DNA from: Haloarchaeobius sp. FL176
GTDB lineage: Archaea > Halobacteriota > Halobacteria > Halobacteriales > Natrialbaceae
Assembly (NCBI RefSeq): GCF_024609245.1
Contig: NZ_JANJYH010000003.1
Span: 1 to 64,000, forward strand
Length of the DNA: 64,000 nucleotides
Reading direction: 5' to 3'
The notes beneath the pieces are model-generated. The model was not told where the DNA came from and made no database searches. It saw only the letters and a program-made list of their open reading frames with translations. The translations under genes were made by a program, and so were the position numbers. This document shows, piece by piece, positions 51,427 to 61,002 of this stretch. Position 1 is the stretch's first letter; every line of letters starts with the position of its first letter.

Positions 51427-52433
51427 CAGGCCACCTCCGTCGGGGTCGGCATGGCGGGTGCTCCGACGGCCAGCGCGCCCCCGAGGGCGGTCTCCGGGGC
51501 GACGAAGCCGACCGAGAACAGCAGCGCGTACAGCGCGAGCAGCTGGCCGACCCGTTCCAGCGCCGGGTTCAGCGCCGCGCCGTCGGTCCGGTTCAGCACG
51601 GTCGTCGTGACGGTCCACGCGAGCGGCAGGGAGAGCCACGAGAGGAGCACCGTCGCGGGCACCCCGTAGCCCACGACGAGCGCGACGGGGGTGAGGTACG
51701 CCAGCACCAGCATCGACACGAACTCCGCGCGGCCGAAGCCGTAGCCGAACTTCACGACCAGCGTCTCCTTACCCGTCTCTCTGTCCTCCCCGCGGTCGCG
51801 GACGTTGTTCACCACGAGGATGTTCGTCGAGATGGCCGCCATCGGGAGGCTCGCGACGAACGCGAGGGCGAGCTCCGGCGCGTCGACGAGCCCGGTCGAA
51901 AGCGGCTCGCCGAGCAGCGCCGCCGCCTGCACGTAGTAGGTGCCGGTCACGGCGACCAGCCCGAAGAAGATGAACACGAACACGTCGCCCAGGCCGTGGT
52001 ACCCCAGCGGGTACGGCCCGCCCGTGTACGCCACGCCGCAGGCGACGCTCACGAGGCCGACGACGAGGATGGGGACGCCCGCGACGTAGACGAGATAGGC
52101 CCCGGAGACGATGGCCAGCCCGAACGTCAGTACCATCGCACGCTTGACCGCGGCCGGCTCGATGAGGCCGCCCGCCGTCACGCGGGTGAACCCCTCCCGA
52201 TTCTCGGTGTCCGCGCCCTGCACCGCGTCGTAGTAGTCGTTCGCGAAGTTCGTCCCGACCTGGATGAGCGCCGCGCCGATGAACGCAAAGAGCGCCGCAA
52301 CCGGCTCGAACACCCCACCGTAGTACGCGACCGCGGTCCCCACCAGGACCGGCGACGCCGCCGCCGGCAGCGTCTGTGGCCGCGCCGCCATCACCCACGC
52401 CCGCGTCTTCGAGACGTCCGCCGTTTCGGTCAT
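51426..52433 (-). CDS. menA: 1,4-dihydroxy-2-naphthoate polyprenyltransferase
   Basis: The 335-residue UbiA-family membrane enzyme has about eight to nine transmembrane segments. The first Asp-rich motif is in [20 protein letters not shown], and the second in [18 protein letters not shown]. It attaches a polyprenyl chain to DHNA on the cytoplasmic face of the membrane. It is the first gene of menA-menC-menE; a GGGAGAG ribosome site sits just before the ATG. The repeat pair 52556-53054 lies upstream. Confidence 0.92.
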   Translation of the reverse strand: MTETADVSKTRAWVMAARPQTLPAAASPVLVGTAVAYYGGVFEPVAALFAFIGAALIQVGTNFANDYYDAVQGADTENREGFTRVTAGGLIEPAAVKRAMVLTFGLAIVSGAYLVYVAGVPILVVGLVSVACGVAYTGGPYPLGYHGLGDVFVFIFFGLVAVTGTYYVQAAALLGEPLSTGLVDAPELALAFVASLPMAAISTNILVVNNVRDRGEDRETGKETLVVKFGYGFGRAEFVSMLVLAYLTPVALVVGYGVPATVLLSWLSLPLAWTVTTTVLNRTDGAALNPALERVGQLLALYALLFSVGFVAPETALGGALAVGAPAMPTPTEVA

Positions 52434-52555
52434 CTCTCCCGTCTTGGGCCCCCTCCCGTGTGAACGTTCTGTCTGCGATTAGTCTCGTACAACCTGTTTC
52501 GGTCCAACGAGAGCGGACCACTTTCATCATCTGTCGCCGGAACCGTGCGGTCCTC

Positions 52556-52760
52556 GAACAGCCAGAAAGCCCCGGCGGGCTACGCTCCCGCGACTCGCTG
52601 CGGTCCCCGCTCCGCTGCGGTCCTTACTTCGCCGGGGGTCGCGTAGCCCGCCGCCCCTTTCAGTCCCACCCCGCGACCGCACCGCGCCAGCCCTCCCCCT
52701 CGACACCCACGCGCCTGCCGGCGCGGGGTGTCTTGGCCGTGTGGCTGGTGACGGAATCGT
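52556..52760 (+). repeat. dispersed structured repeat, copy B
   Basis: GAACAGCCAGAAAGCCCC 52556-52573; 12-bp stem GGCGGGCTACGC 52574-52585 / GCGTAGCCCGCC 52641-52652; then CCCCTTTCAGTCCCACCC from 52654 and the tail GCGACCGCACCGCGCC. A further hairpin, GACACCC/GGGTGTC with inner GCGCC/GGCGC (52702-52732), follows. It forms a head-to-head inverted pair with copy C. Confidence 0.8.
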
Positions 52761-52785
52761 CGAACCAACCGGCACGGCGCGCGCT

Positions 52786-53054
52786 GGCGAGCGTGCCGGA
52801 GGCCGCTCGCCATGCACGTGCGAGGGACGAGCATCGCAGCAAAGCGAGAAGCGCAGGAGGCTGGGGAGGCGTGAGGTGCGGTGTGGTTGCGGGGTGGGAC
52901 TGAAAGGGGCGAGCGTTTCGGCGACGGCGGACGAAGCAAGCGACGCGAGAGCGGAGCTCTCGCGAGTCTGAGCGCGTCGCGCTCAGGCACCGGAGCGGAG
53001 CGAGGAGCGAAGCGAGTCCCCCGAGTCGAAACGCTCGGGGCTTTCTGGCTGTTC
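52786..53054 (-). repeat. dispersed structured repeat, copy C (inverted)
   Basis: Read on the minus strand: GAACAGCCAGAAAGCCCC (53054-53037), stem CGAGCGTTTCG / CGAAACGCTCG (53037-53027 with 52920-52910; the first G/C pair borders the conserved block), CCCCTTTCAGTCCCACCC (52909-52892), tail GCAACCACACCGCACCTCACGCC. A separate hairpin, GGCGAGCG/CGCTCGCC (52786-52811), lies at the inner end. The conserved blocks match copy B while the stem is unrelated. Confidence 0.8.
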
Positions 53055-53150
53055 TCGTGACCCGGAATGTCGTCGTATGAACTGCTCCAGACTTCCGTGA
53101 CGGTAGCAAGAACGACACAGAAAACAGCATTCAGACGCGAAACCCGTCAC

Positions 53151-53158
53151 GCTTTAAC
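53151..53158 (+). promoter_or_regulatory. TATA element of gatB
   Basis: GCTTTAAC lies 25-32 bp before ATG 53183. The gatB promoter therefore starts about 100 bp beyond the end of repeat copy C. Confidence 0.5.
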
Positions 53159-53182
53159 CATCACACACCGAATCCAGTTCCA

Positions 53183-54667
53183 ATGAGTACGCAGGCTGCC
53201 CAGGAGGGCGACCTCGCGGCGGTCATCGGGCTCGAGGTCCACGTCCAACTGGAGACGGAGACGAAGATCTTCTGTGGCTGCTCGACGGAGCCGACGGAGG
53301 AACCGAACACGAACGTCTGTCCGGTCTGTCTCGGACTGCCCGGCGCGCTGCCGGTGCTGAACGAGGGCGCGGTCGAGGCCGCGGTGAAGGTGGGCAAGGC
53401 CATCGACGCGGAGATACCCGAGGAGACGCGGTTCCACCGGAAGAACTACTACTACCCCGACCTGCCGAAGAACTTCCAGATCACCCAGTACGACGAGCCC
53501 ATCTGTCGTGACGGGGAACTGGAGGTGTCGGTGGAGGGCGAGCGCCGCACGGTCCGCATCCGCCGGGCACATCTGGAGGAGGACCCGGGGAGCCTGCAGC
53601 ACGTCGGGGGCGGCATCGACACGGCGACGCACACGCGGGTGAACTACAACCGCGCCGGCACGCCGCTGATGGAGATCGTCACGAAGCCCGACTTCCGGCG
53701 GCCCGCCGAGGCCCGGGCGTTCCTCGCGAAGCTGGAGGAGGTGCTGGAGTACCTGGGCGTGTTCGACAGCCAGCGCGACGGCAGCCTGCGCGTCGACGCG
53801 AACCTCTCCATCATCCCCGAGGACGAGATCGACGACGAGGGAGCCATCTCCGAGGAGACGCTCGAGGACGCGAACCGCACGGAGGTGAAGAACATCTCCA
53901 GCCACAAGGGTGCGGAGACCGCACTCGCCTACGAGGAGACTCGACAGAAGAACCTCATCCGGCGTGGGAAGGGCGTCCAGCAGGAGACCCGTCACTTCAA
54001 CGAGACGCACGGCTCCACCGTCTCGATGCGCTCGAAGGAGGAGGAGAAGGACTACCGGTACTTCGAGGAGGCCGACCTCCCGCCGCTGCAGGTGTCGGAC
54101 TGGAAGGAGCGCATCGCCATTCCCGAGCTGCCGGACGCCCGGCGTGAGCGGTTCGAAGCGGAGTACGGCCTCGACGACGAGTCCGCGTCGAAGCTCACCA
54201 ACACGAAGCAGGTCGCGGACTTCTACGAGGACGTGGCGGAGTCGTTCGACCCGGACCTCGCGGCGACCTGGGTCGCGGACAACCTCCTCGGCGAGCTGAA
54301 CTACCGCGACATGCAGATCACCGATATCGAGGCTCGTCTCGACGAGTTCACCCGCCTCGTCGAACTCGTCGCCGAGGACGAGATCACCACGAAGAACGCC
54401 GAGGAGATCGTCCTCCGGCGGATGCTCGACGAGGGCGAAGGACCCGACGCCATCGTCGAGAGCGAGGGGCTCGGCAAGACCGGCGAGGACGAGGTCGCCC
54501 AGGCGGTCGGCGAGGCCATCGCGGAGAACCCCGACGCCGTCTCCGACTACGAGGACGGCGACGACGGGGCGATCAACTTCCTCGTCGGACAGGTGATGGG
54601 GAAGACCGGCGGGAGCGCCGACCCCGGGACGGTGAACGGGCTGCTGCGCGAGGAGCTGGACGAGTAA
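53183..54667 (+). CDS. gatB: Asp/Glu-tRNA amidotransferase subunit B
   Basis: The 494-residue protein has the GatB kinase-like cradle: AAVIGLEVHVQLETETKIFC, zinc site CGCSTEPTEEPNTNVCPVCLG (in outline), GLPGALPVLNEGAVEAA and RFHRKNYYYPDLPKNFQITQ; then the helical and C-terminal YqeY-like tRNA-binding domains ending FLVGQVMGKTGGSADPGTVN. It activates the side-chain carboxylate of Asp- or Glu-tRNA with ATP. Length is typical. It is not linked to gatCA but has the same leaderless promoter form. Confidence 0.95.
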   Translation: MSTQAAQEGDLAAVIGLEVHVQLETETKIFCGCSTEPTEEPNTNVCPVCLGLPGALPVLNEGAVEAAVKVGKAIDAEIPEETRFHRKNYYYPDLPKNFQITQYDEPICRDGELEVSVEGERRTVRIRRAHLEEDPGSLQHVGGGIDTATHTRVNYNRAGTPLMEIVTKPDFRRPAEARAFLAKLEEVLEYLGVFDSQRDGSLRVDANLSIIPEDEIDDEGAISEETLEDANRTEVKNISSHKGAETALAYEETRQKNLIRRGKGVQQETRHFNETHGSTVSMRSKEEEKDYRYFEEADLPPLQVSDWKERIAIPELPDARRERFEAEYGLDDESASKLTNTKQVADFYEDVAESFDPDLAATWVADNLLGELNYRDMQITDIEARLDEFTRLVELVAEDEITTKNAEEIVLRRMLDEGEGPDAIVESEGLGKTGEDEVAQAVGEAIAENPDAVSDYEDGDDGAINFLVGQVMGKTGGSADPGTVNGLLREELDE

Positions 54668-54691
54668 GAGGACTGCTTCTCTTCGTCGGGG

Positions 54692-56140
54692 TCACTCCTT
54701 CGCCTTCAGGTTGTGCAGCACGTCCAGCCGCTCGACGACCTCAGCGGTCGGCTCCAGCGCTTCGGTAATCGCCTCCGAGGACTTGTACGCCATCGGGGCC
54801 TCGTCGATGACGCTCTCCTCGATCGACTCCGAATAGACGCCGTCCATCGCGTCGGCGAACTCCTCCACCGAGAACGTCTCGTGGGCCTCGCGGCGGCCCA
54901 TCACTCGGCCCGCGCCGTGGGGGGCGGTCCGGTGCCACTCCTCGTTGCCCTTCCCGCGGGCGATAACGGAGCCGTCGGCCATGTTGAACGGGACGACGAG
55001 GCGCTGGCCGTCGCGGGCGGGGGTCGCTCCCTTCCGGATGGTCAGGTCGTGGAAGTCGATGTAGTTGTGGATGGACTGGAAGCGGTCGACTGGGTCGACG
55101 CCGAGCGAGTCACAGATCGCGTCGCTCATCAGCTCGCGGTTCCAGCGGGCGTACTGCTGGGCGAACAGCATGTCGACGAGGTAGCCGTGGGCCTCGCGAC
55201 CTTCGAGCCAGTCGAGCTCCTCGTTGCGGTCGGTGCCGGTGGGGTCCATCGCGTTCAGGCGGTCGAACGTGCGCTCTATCTCCTTCCCGTCGAACTCCGC
55301 GCGGACCGCGTCGGCGTCGACGTGGGACTCGCCCATCCCGCCGGTGACCCAGGCGAACAGCTCGGAGGGCGTGACCTCGTCGGGGTCGAACTTCAGGTAC
55401 TGCCGGTCACCCTCGTCGATCTGGCCGCGCATGTGGGCCGCGTCGCGGAGGTCGGAGGCGCGCTCCTGCCAGTACTCCGCGACGGAGAGCCCCAGGTAGC
55501 GCGACCCGGAGTGGACGACGAGCCAGTAGTCGCCCGACTCGCGGCCGCGGGCGAACTCGACGAAGTGGTTCCCGCCGCCGAGAGTGCCGGCCCCGCGGAT
55601 GACGTAGCCCATCCCCTGGCGTTTCCGGGAGAGCACGCGGTCGCAGAGCCCCTCGAAGTACTCGCCGTCGTAGCCGTCGAACTCGAACTCGAGGGGGTCG
55701 ACCGACTCGCCGAAGCGCTCGCGGTAGGCCGCGTCGAACCGCTCGAACACGTCGTTCGCGCGGTCGAACGGGAACTCGTCGACGAGGTGGACCGCGTCGT
55801 CGTAGTCGTGGACGTCGCGGCCCATGGGAATCGCCTCGCGGACGCGGCGCTCGCGCTCTTCGTCGTCGCAGGGCAGCTCGCGTCCGAGGTTCGTCGCCGC
55901 CATCCCGCAGCCGACGTCGACGCCGACGATGTTCGGGACCACGCGCTCACCGAGTGGCATCGTGAAGCCGATGGGTGCGCCCGCGCCCCAGTGGGTGTCG
56001 GGCATGACCCGAACCGGCTCGGTGAACGCGGGGTGGTCGACCAGCGTCCGGATCTGGTCCAGACAGTTCGCCTCGACCAGCGACTCGTCCTCGACCATGA
56101 CGCGGGCGGTGGTGTGCGCGCCGTCCAGTTCGATCGTCAC
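54692..56140 (-). CDS. rtcB: tRNA-splicing RNA ligase RtcB
   Basis: The 482-residue protein shows the RtcB metal and GTP-site motifs: VMPDTHWGAGAPIGFTMPL, IVGVDVGCGMAATNL, GTLGGGNHFVEF, WLVVHSGSRYLG and the C-terminal APHGAGRVMGRREA, where the His that forms the guanylate adduct is expected. It seals 2',3'-cyclic phosphate and 5'-OH ends with GTP and Mn2+ after intron removal from tRNA. No intein is seen. It is convergent with gatB, with a 24-base gap. Confidence 0.94.
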   Translation of the reverse strand: MTIELDGAHTTARVMVEDESLVEANCLDQIRTLVDHPAFTEPVRVMPDTHWGAGAPIGFTMPLGERVVPNIVGVDVGCGMAATNLGRELPCDDEERERRVREAIPMGRDVHDYDDAVHLVDEFPFDRANDVFERFDAAYRERFGESVDPLEFEFDGYDGEYFEGLCDRVLSRKRQGMGYVIRGAGTLGGGNHFVEFARGRESGDYWLVVHSGSRYLGLSVAEYWQERASDLRDAAHMRGQIDEGDRQYLKFDPDEVTPSELFAWVTGGMGESHVDADAVRAEFDGKEIERTFDRLNAMDPTGTDRNEELDWLEGREAHGYLVDMLFAQQYARWNRELMSDAICDSLGVDPVDRFQSIHNYIDFHDLTIRKGATPARDGQRLVVPFNMADGSVIARGKGNEEWHRTAPHGAGRVMGRREAHETFSVEEFADAMDGVYSESIEESVIDEAPMAYKSSEAITEALEPTAEVVERLDVLHNLKAKE

Positions 56141-56215
56141 ACCCCACCCTACTCCCTCGCCCGCATTTAAGGACTCGGACGTGTGTCTCCCTGTCCCGGC
56201 CCGCCGGCCCCCGAC

Positions 56216-57346
56216 TCACTCCGCCGCCTCGACCGTGTCCACGCCGTGGAACTCGAACCGGGCACCGCCCTCCTCGCTCTCCGTTATCTCGACCGACCAG
56301 CCGTGAGCCTCCGCGATGGACTGGACGATGCTCAGCCCGAAGCCGGTACCGTCCTCGGCTGTCGTGAACCCCGACTCGCGCACCTCGGCCCGTCTGTCCG
56401 GTGGGATACCCGGACCGTCGTCGGCGACGTAGAACCCCTCGGGGAGGTCGCCGACGACCACAGTCACCTCGCTCCCGCCGTGCTGGAGCGCGTTCCGGAC
56501 GAGGTTCTCCAGCAGCCGCTGGAGTCGACTCGCGTCCGCACGGACGGTCCGTCGCGACTCCATGACCAGCGTCGCGTCGGCGGTGTCGACCATCCGCCAG
56601 CAGTCACGGACGACGGTGTCGAGGGGCACGGCCTCGTAGTCGGTGACCGGGCGACCCTCTCTGGCGACTGTCAGGGCGTCGGTGATGAGCGCCTCCATCC
56701 GGTCGAGCGCCGCCGCGACGCCCTCGAAGTCGTCCGGGTCACCGGTCTCCTTCACCGACTCGAGACACCCCTGAGCGACGTTCAGCGGGTTCCGGAGATC
56801 GTGGCTCAGCACGCCGGCGAACTCGTCGAGCCGTGCCATCCGGTCCTCCGCGTGCTGATGCTCCAGCTCTCGCTCTATCGTCCGTGCGAGCAGTTCGGCG
56901 AACATCGTCTCGACGGCGTCGAACGCCTCGTGCCGCTCGTGTGACACGAAACAGACGGTGCCGACCGTCGACCCGTCTACCCTGACCGGCGTCCCGAGGT
57001 AGCACTCGAGCTCGTGCTCCCGGTACGCGGGGTCGTCGGCCATTCCCTGTTCGCTCGCCGCCGAGAGCACGAGCTGCTCGTCGGTGTCCACTGCCAGCCG
57101 GCAGTAGGTCTGGGCGAGGTCGATCACCGTCCCGGCGGCGAACGGTCCGTCCGCGGGGTCCGTGCTCACGGCCGCGCGCCAGTAGTCGTCGCTCGCGTCG
57201 ATGCTGGTGAAGTGACCGTTCTCGACGGCGAGGAACCGGCTTCCGAGGACCAGAGCCCGCCGGATGCGGTCGTCGAGGGGGTCGTCGCTCCCCATGATCT
57301 CGTACAACCGCCGGCGGGCCGTCTCCGGGTCGAGCCGTGCACTCAT
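56216..57346 (-). CDS. GAF-domain sensor histidine kinase
   Basis: The 376-residue soluble kinase has a GAF domain about 20-165 (VENGHFTSIDASDDYWRAAV; CYLGTPVRVDGSTVGTVCFV), H-box GVLSHDLRNPLNVAQG with His182, and an ATPase domain with N-box LLENLVRNALQHGG, G1 VADDGPGIPPD and G2 GTGFGLSIVQSIAEAHGW. All catalytic boxes are intact, unlike the sensor at 34316. GGGAGGT lies 9 bases before the ATG, a clear ribosome site. No response regulator lies nearby; its partner is unknown. Confidence 0.9.
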   Translation of the reverse strand: MSARLDPETARRRLYEIMGSDDPLDDRIRRALVLGSRFLAVENGHFTSIDASDDYWRAAVSTDPADGPFAAGTVIDLAQTYCRLAVDTDEQLVLSAASEQGMADDPAYREHELECYLGTPVRVDGSTVGTVCFVSHERHEAFDAVETMFAELLARTIERELEHQHAEDRMARLDEFAGVLSHDLRNPLNVAQGCLESVKETGDPDDFEGVAAALDRMEALITDALTVAREGRPVTDYEAVPLDTVVRDCWRMVDTADATLVMESRRTVRADASRLQRLLENLVRNALQHGGSEVTVVVGDLPEGFYVADDGPGIPPDRRAEVRESGFTTAEDGTGFGLSIVQSIAEAHGWSVEITESEEGGARFEFHGVDTVEAAE

Positions 57347-57650
57347 GTGAACTGGACCTCCCAAGTGTAGCGTTGCTAGCCATACAAAGGTTCTTGCTGT
57401 GCGACGAGGCAGTGACGAGGACCCGGTTCCGGACGGACTGAGACGGCCACCAGGAACGGCGTCCGGTTGGTCCCCCTCTCCGCTGACGACGGGAGCGCGA
57501 GACTCGACCGACACCTCGCGTACGCGGCCGCTCGTGTCCGACGCTCAGGCGCACGCACACCCGCGCAGTCCGGCGGTTTTCGGCGAAAGCTCTAAACGGG
57601 GCGTGCGCTTATTCTCCCCCAATGAGCCAGGGACGACCGCGAGGTGGACG
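57347..57650. promoter_or_regulatory. divergent promoter region between the GAF kinase and topA
   Basis: It contains the kinase leader with its ribosome site (on the minus strand near 57356-57362) and, at 57607-57614, GCTTATTC as TATA for topA, with GAGGTGG at 57641-57647 as ribosome site. The frame open from 57399 upstream of topA is Arg/Thr-rich and not part of the enzyme. Confidence 0.5.
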
Positions 57651-60194
57651 ATGGAGCTGATTATCACCGAGAAGGACAACGCGGCCCGCCGCATCGCCGA
57701 CATCCTGAGCGGCGAGTCCGCGTCCGCCGAGCGCGAGAACGGCGTCAACGTCTACAGGTGGGGCGGCAAACGCTGCGTGGGGCTGTCGGGCCACGTCGTC
57801 GGCGTCGACTTCCCGCCGGAGTACGACGACTGGCGCGACGTCGAGCCGCACGAGCTCATCGGCGCCGACATCCAGAAGACGCCGACGAAGGAGAACATCG
57901 TCGCGACGCTGCGACTGCTCGCCCGGAAGGCCGAGCGAGTCACCATCGCGACGGACTACGACCGCGAGGGAGAGCTCATCGGGAAGGAGGCCTACGAGAT
58001 CGTCCGCGAGGTGAACGAGGACGTGCCCGTCGACCGGGTGCGGTACTCCTCCATCACCCAGCGCGAGGTCACCGACGCCTTCGCCGAGCCGGACGACCTG
58101 GACTTCGACCTCGCCGCCGCCGGCGAGGCCCGGCAGGTCATCGACCTCGTGTGGGGGGCGGCGCTGACGCGGTTCCTCTCGCTGTCGGCGCGCCAGCTCG
58201 GCGAGGACTTCATCTCCGTCGGCCGCGTGCAGTCGCCGACGCTGAAGCTCATCGTCGACCGCGAGCGCGAGATCGACGCGTTCGACCCCGAGAACTACTG
58301 GGAGCTGTTCACCGACCTCGCCCCGGCGGACGAGGACGCGGCGTTCGAGGCGCAGTACTTCTACCTCGACGAGGACGACAACGAGGCCGAACGCGTCTGG
58401 GACGAGGCGACGGCGGACGCGGTGTACGACGACCTGTCCGAGGCGGCGAGCGCGACGGTCACCGACGTCAACCGCCGCAGCCGGACCGACAGCCCGCCCG
58501 CGCCGTTCAACACCACGCAGTTCATCCGGGCGGCCAGCTCGCTTGGCTACTCGGCCAAGCGCGCGATGAGCATCGCGGAGGACCTCTACACCGCCGGCTT
58601 CATCACCTACCCCCGCACCGACAACACCGTCTATCCCGACGACCTCGACGAGGAGGAGCTGCTCGACGACTTCGTCGGCCACTCCGAGCTCGGCGAGAGC
58701 GCCGAGGCGCTGCTCGACCTGGAGGACATCGAACCGACCGAGGGCGACGAGGAGACGACCGACCACCCGCCCATCCACCCGACCGGGGAGATTCCCGTCC
58801 GGGGCAGCGACGTGGACGACGACGAGTGGGAGGTGTACGAGCTGGTCGTCCGCCGGTTCTACGCGACCGTCGCCGAGCCGGCCGAGTGGGAGCATCTGAA
58901 GGTCGTCGCCGACGTGGGCGACCACCGGCTGAAGGCCAACGGCAAGCGCCTCGTCGACCCCGGCTATCACGCGGTCTACCCCTACTACTCGACCAACGAG
59001 AACTACGTCCCCGACGTCGACGTCGACGACGAGATCGCCATCGAGGACGTCCGGCTGGAGGCGAAACAGACGCAGCCGCCGCGGCGCTACGGCCAGTCCC
59101 GCCTCATCGAGACGATGGAGAAGATGGGTATCGGGACGAAAGCGACCCGGCACGAGACAATCGAGAAGCTGTACGACCGTGGCTACATCGAGAACGACCC
59201 CCCGCGGCCCACCGCGCTCGCCGAGGCCGTCGTCGAGGCGGCCGAGACGTTCGCCGACCACATCGTCAGCGAGGAGATGACCGCACAGCTCGAACAGGAC
59301 ATGGACCGCATCGCGAAGGGCGAGGCGAGCTACGAGGAGGTGACCCAGGAGTCCCGTGAGATGCTCGACAGGGTGTTCGAGGAGCTCCGTGACTCCCGCG
59401 AGGAGGTCGGTGACCACCTCCAGGAGAGCCTCAAGGCCGACAAGCGGCTCGGGCCCTGCCCCGAATCCGACCACGACCTGCTCGTGCGTCGCTCGCGTCG
59501 CGGCTCGTACTTCGTCGGCTGTGACGGCTACCCCGACTGCGACTACACCCTCCCGCTGCCCTCGACGGGCAAACCCCTCATCATGGACGAGACCTGCGAG
59601 GAGCACGGGCTCAACGAGGTGAAGATGCTCGCCGGCCGCCAGACGTTCGTCCACGGCTGCCCGCAGTGCAAGGCCGACGAGGCCGGCGAGGGCCCCGGTA
59701 TCGGCCCCTGTCCGGACTGTGGTGAGGAGAGCGCGCCGTCGGAGACGCCGCGAGACGGCGAAGCCAGCGACGCAGCGGGTGGCGAGCTCGCCGTCAAGAC
59801 CCTCCGGAACGGCTCCCGGCTGGTCGGCTGCAAGCGCTACCCCGACTGCGACTACTCCGTTCCGCTTCCCCGGCGTGGTGACATCGAGGTCCAGGACGAG
59901 GTCTGCGACGAACACGGCGTCCACGCCTTACACGTCACCTACGAGGACGACGACCGCGAGCCCTGGGAGCTCGGCTGTCCAATCTGCAACTACCGCGAGT
60001 ACCAGGAGCGCGAGAGCGAGTCCGGCACCGACCTGGAGTCCCTCGACGGCATCGGGTCGGCGACCGCCGAGAAGCTCAAGGACGCCGGCATCGAGAGCGT
60101 CGACGACCTGAAAGAGGCGGACCCGGACACCGTCGCCGGCGACGTCCAGGGCGTCAGCGCCGACCGCGTACGGGACTGGCAGGCGGAGGCCTGA
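57651..60194 (+). CDS. topA: DNA topoisomerase I (type IA)
   Basis: The 847-residue protein has an N-terminal Toprim domain (LIITEKDNAARRIADILSG; ATDYDREGELIGKEAYEIV), the central gate with GRVQSPTLKLIVDRE, and catalytic Tyr320 in GFITYPRTDN. At the C-terminus there are several Cys-rich zinc ribbons (about residues 603-790, such as FVGCDGYPDCDYTLPLP and LVGCKRYPDCDYSVPLP). A final helix-hairpin-helix module follows (LDGIGSATAEKLKDAGIESV). It relaxes negative supercoils. Start 57651 opens the Toprim strand. Confidence 0.95.
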   Translation: MELIITEKDNAARRIADILSGESASAERENGVNVYRWGGKRCVGLSGHVVGVDFPPEYDDWRDVEPHELIGADIQKTPTKENIVATLRLLARKAERVTIATDYDREGELIGKEAYEIVREVNEDVPVDRVRYSSITQREVTDAFAEPDDLDFDLAAAGEARQVIDLVWGAALTRFLSLSARQLGEDFISVGRVQSPTLKLIVDREREIDAFDPENYWELFTDLAPADEDAAFEAQYFYLDEDDNEAERVWDEATADAVYDDLSEAASATVTDVNRRSRTDSPPAPFNTTQFIRAASSLGYSAKRAMSIAEDLYTAGFITYPRTDNTVYPDDLDEEELLDDFVGHSELGESAEALLDLEDIEPTEGDEETTDHPPIHPTGEIPVRGSDVDDDEWEVYELVVRRFYATVAEPAEWEHLKVVADVGDHRLKANGKRLVDPGYHAVYPYYSTNENYVPDVDVDDEIAIEDVRLEAKQTQPPRRYGQSRLIETMEKMGIGTKATRHETIEKLYDRGYIENDPPRPTALAEAVVEAAETFADHIVSEEMTAQLEQDMDRIAKGEASYEEVTQESREMLDRVFEELRDSREEVGDHLQESLKADKRLGPCPESDHDLLVRRSRRGSYFVGCDGYPDCDYTLPLPSTGKPLIMDETCEEHGLNEVKMLAGRQTFVHGCPQCKADEAGEGPGIGPCPDCGEESAPSETPRDGEASDAAGGELAVKTLRNGSRLVGCKRYPDCDYSVPLPRRGDIEVQDEVCDEHGVHALHVTYEDDDREPWELGCPICNYREYQERESESGTDLESLDGIGSATAEKLKDAGIESVDDLKEADPDTVAGDVQGVSADRVRDWQAEA

Positions 60195-60209
60195 ACCGGT
60201 CGGCCGTTC

Positions 60210-60872
60210 TCAGTCCGCGACGCCGCGACGGACCCGCCGGACCGGTCGGAAGAGCCGCCGCGGGAGCCAGCCAACGAACCGAACCACGGGGTCGAGTCGG
60301 CCCCAGCGGGGCGGCCGCGTTCGGTAGCCGGCGTCCACCTTCTCCGCCCTGTTCTGCGTCTCGAGGTACGCCAGCGCGTCCGCGGCCCGCTCCGCCGTGA
60401 GTTCGAGATCCGCCGCCAGCTCGGTCGGCGTAACGGGACCGTCGGTCGCTTTCAAGCGCTGGTGGACGACCTGAAGCGTGCCCATGCGGCGCATCGCCTC
60501 GCCCGAGTCCTCGTCGATTCCGGCCACGAACGCCGGGCGCTCGGTGGCCGGCGCGTACAGCATCGTCGTCACCCCGTCCGCGACGAACCACAGCCCGGCA
60601 GCGACGACCGCCGCGCCGACTGCGACGGACCCGTCGACGACCGCCAGCAGCGAGCCGATCACGGCGACTAGCCCGCCGTAGACCACCCAGTTCGATCCTT
60701 CGGGTGTGTCTATGGACGCCTCGACGACGTTCCAGAGCGCGGTCCCGACGAACAGCACGGCGATGGGGAGCACGGACCCCGCCGTCGCGTCCGTCAGCAC
60801 CACGAGCCCGACGAGGAAGGCGACGGTCGCCGCCGCAGTCAGCCACGGCCGGCTGTCAGTGTGGAGGGACAT
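60210..60872 (-). CDS. membrane protein with C-terminal winged-helix-like domain
   Basis: The 220-residue protein has an N-terminal half with four transmembrane segments (WLTAAATVAFLVGLVVLTDA; VLPIAVLFVGTALWNVVEA; WVVYGGLVAVIGSLLAVV; GAAVVAAGLWFVADGVTTML). The C-terminal half (about 125-185; DGPVTPTELAADLELTAERA) reads like a wHTH, then an Arg-rich tail. A membrane-bound regulator is possible but unproved. It is convergent with topA, with a 15-base gap. Confidence 0.65.
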   Translation of the reverse strand: MSLHTDSRPWLTAAATVAFLVGLVVLTDATAGSVLPIAVLFVGTALWNVVEASIDTPEGSNWVVYGGLVAVIGSLLAVVDGSVAVGAAVVAAGLWFVADGVTTMLYAPATERPAFVAGIDEDSGEAMRRMGTLQVVHQRLKATDGPVTPTELAADLELTAERAADALAYLETQNRAEKVDAGYRTRPPRWGRLDPVVRFVGWLPRRLFRPVRRVRRGVAD

Positions 60873-60972
60873 ACCGGGCCGTTGGATCGCATCGGTCGTA
60901 ATCGTTCCCCTCCGAGAAGCGACGTGTCGTGCCCCGTCCGGAACGCGAGAGCGAGCAGAAACAGGGGGGCCC

Positions 60973-60978
60973 TATATT
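60973..60978 (+). promoter_or_regulatory. TATA element of the 116-residue membrane protein gene
   Basis: TATATT lies 25-30 bp before ATG 61003, deciding that start within a longer open frame. Confidence 0.5.
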
Positions 60979-61002
60979 AGCGCTGCCGACGAATCCAAGG
61001 AT

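Noticed and set aside
52527-53182. Several 70-180-codon ORFs across the repeat pair
   Set aside because: They run through the symmetric hairpins of the repeat, on both strands, with Arg/Ser/Ala-biased translation; the region is a non-coding repeat.
44665-54667. Possibility that gatB lies in an operon with gatC-gatA
   Set aside because: They are separated by about 7 kb with genes on both strands; gatB has its own promoter. This separation is ordinary in archaea.
57622-57660. 12-codon upstream ORF overlapping topA
   Set aside because: The TATA at 57607-57614 places the transcript start about 14 bases after its ATG, so it would not be in the mRNA.
57609-59924. 771-codon open frame antisense to topA
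   Set aside because: Composition (Val/Leu/Asp/Arg runs) is typical of antisense shadow, and topA on the other strand has all its catalytic motifs.
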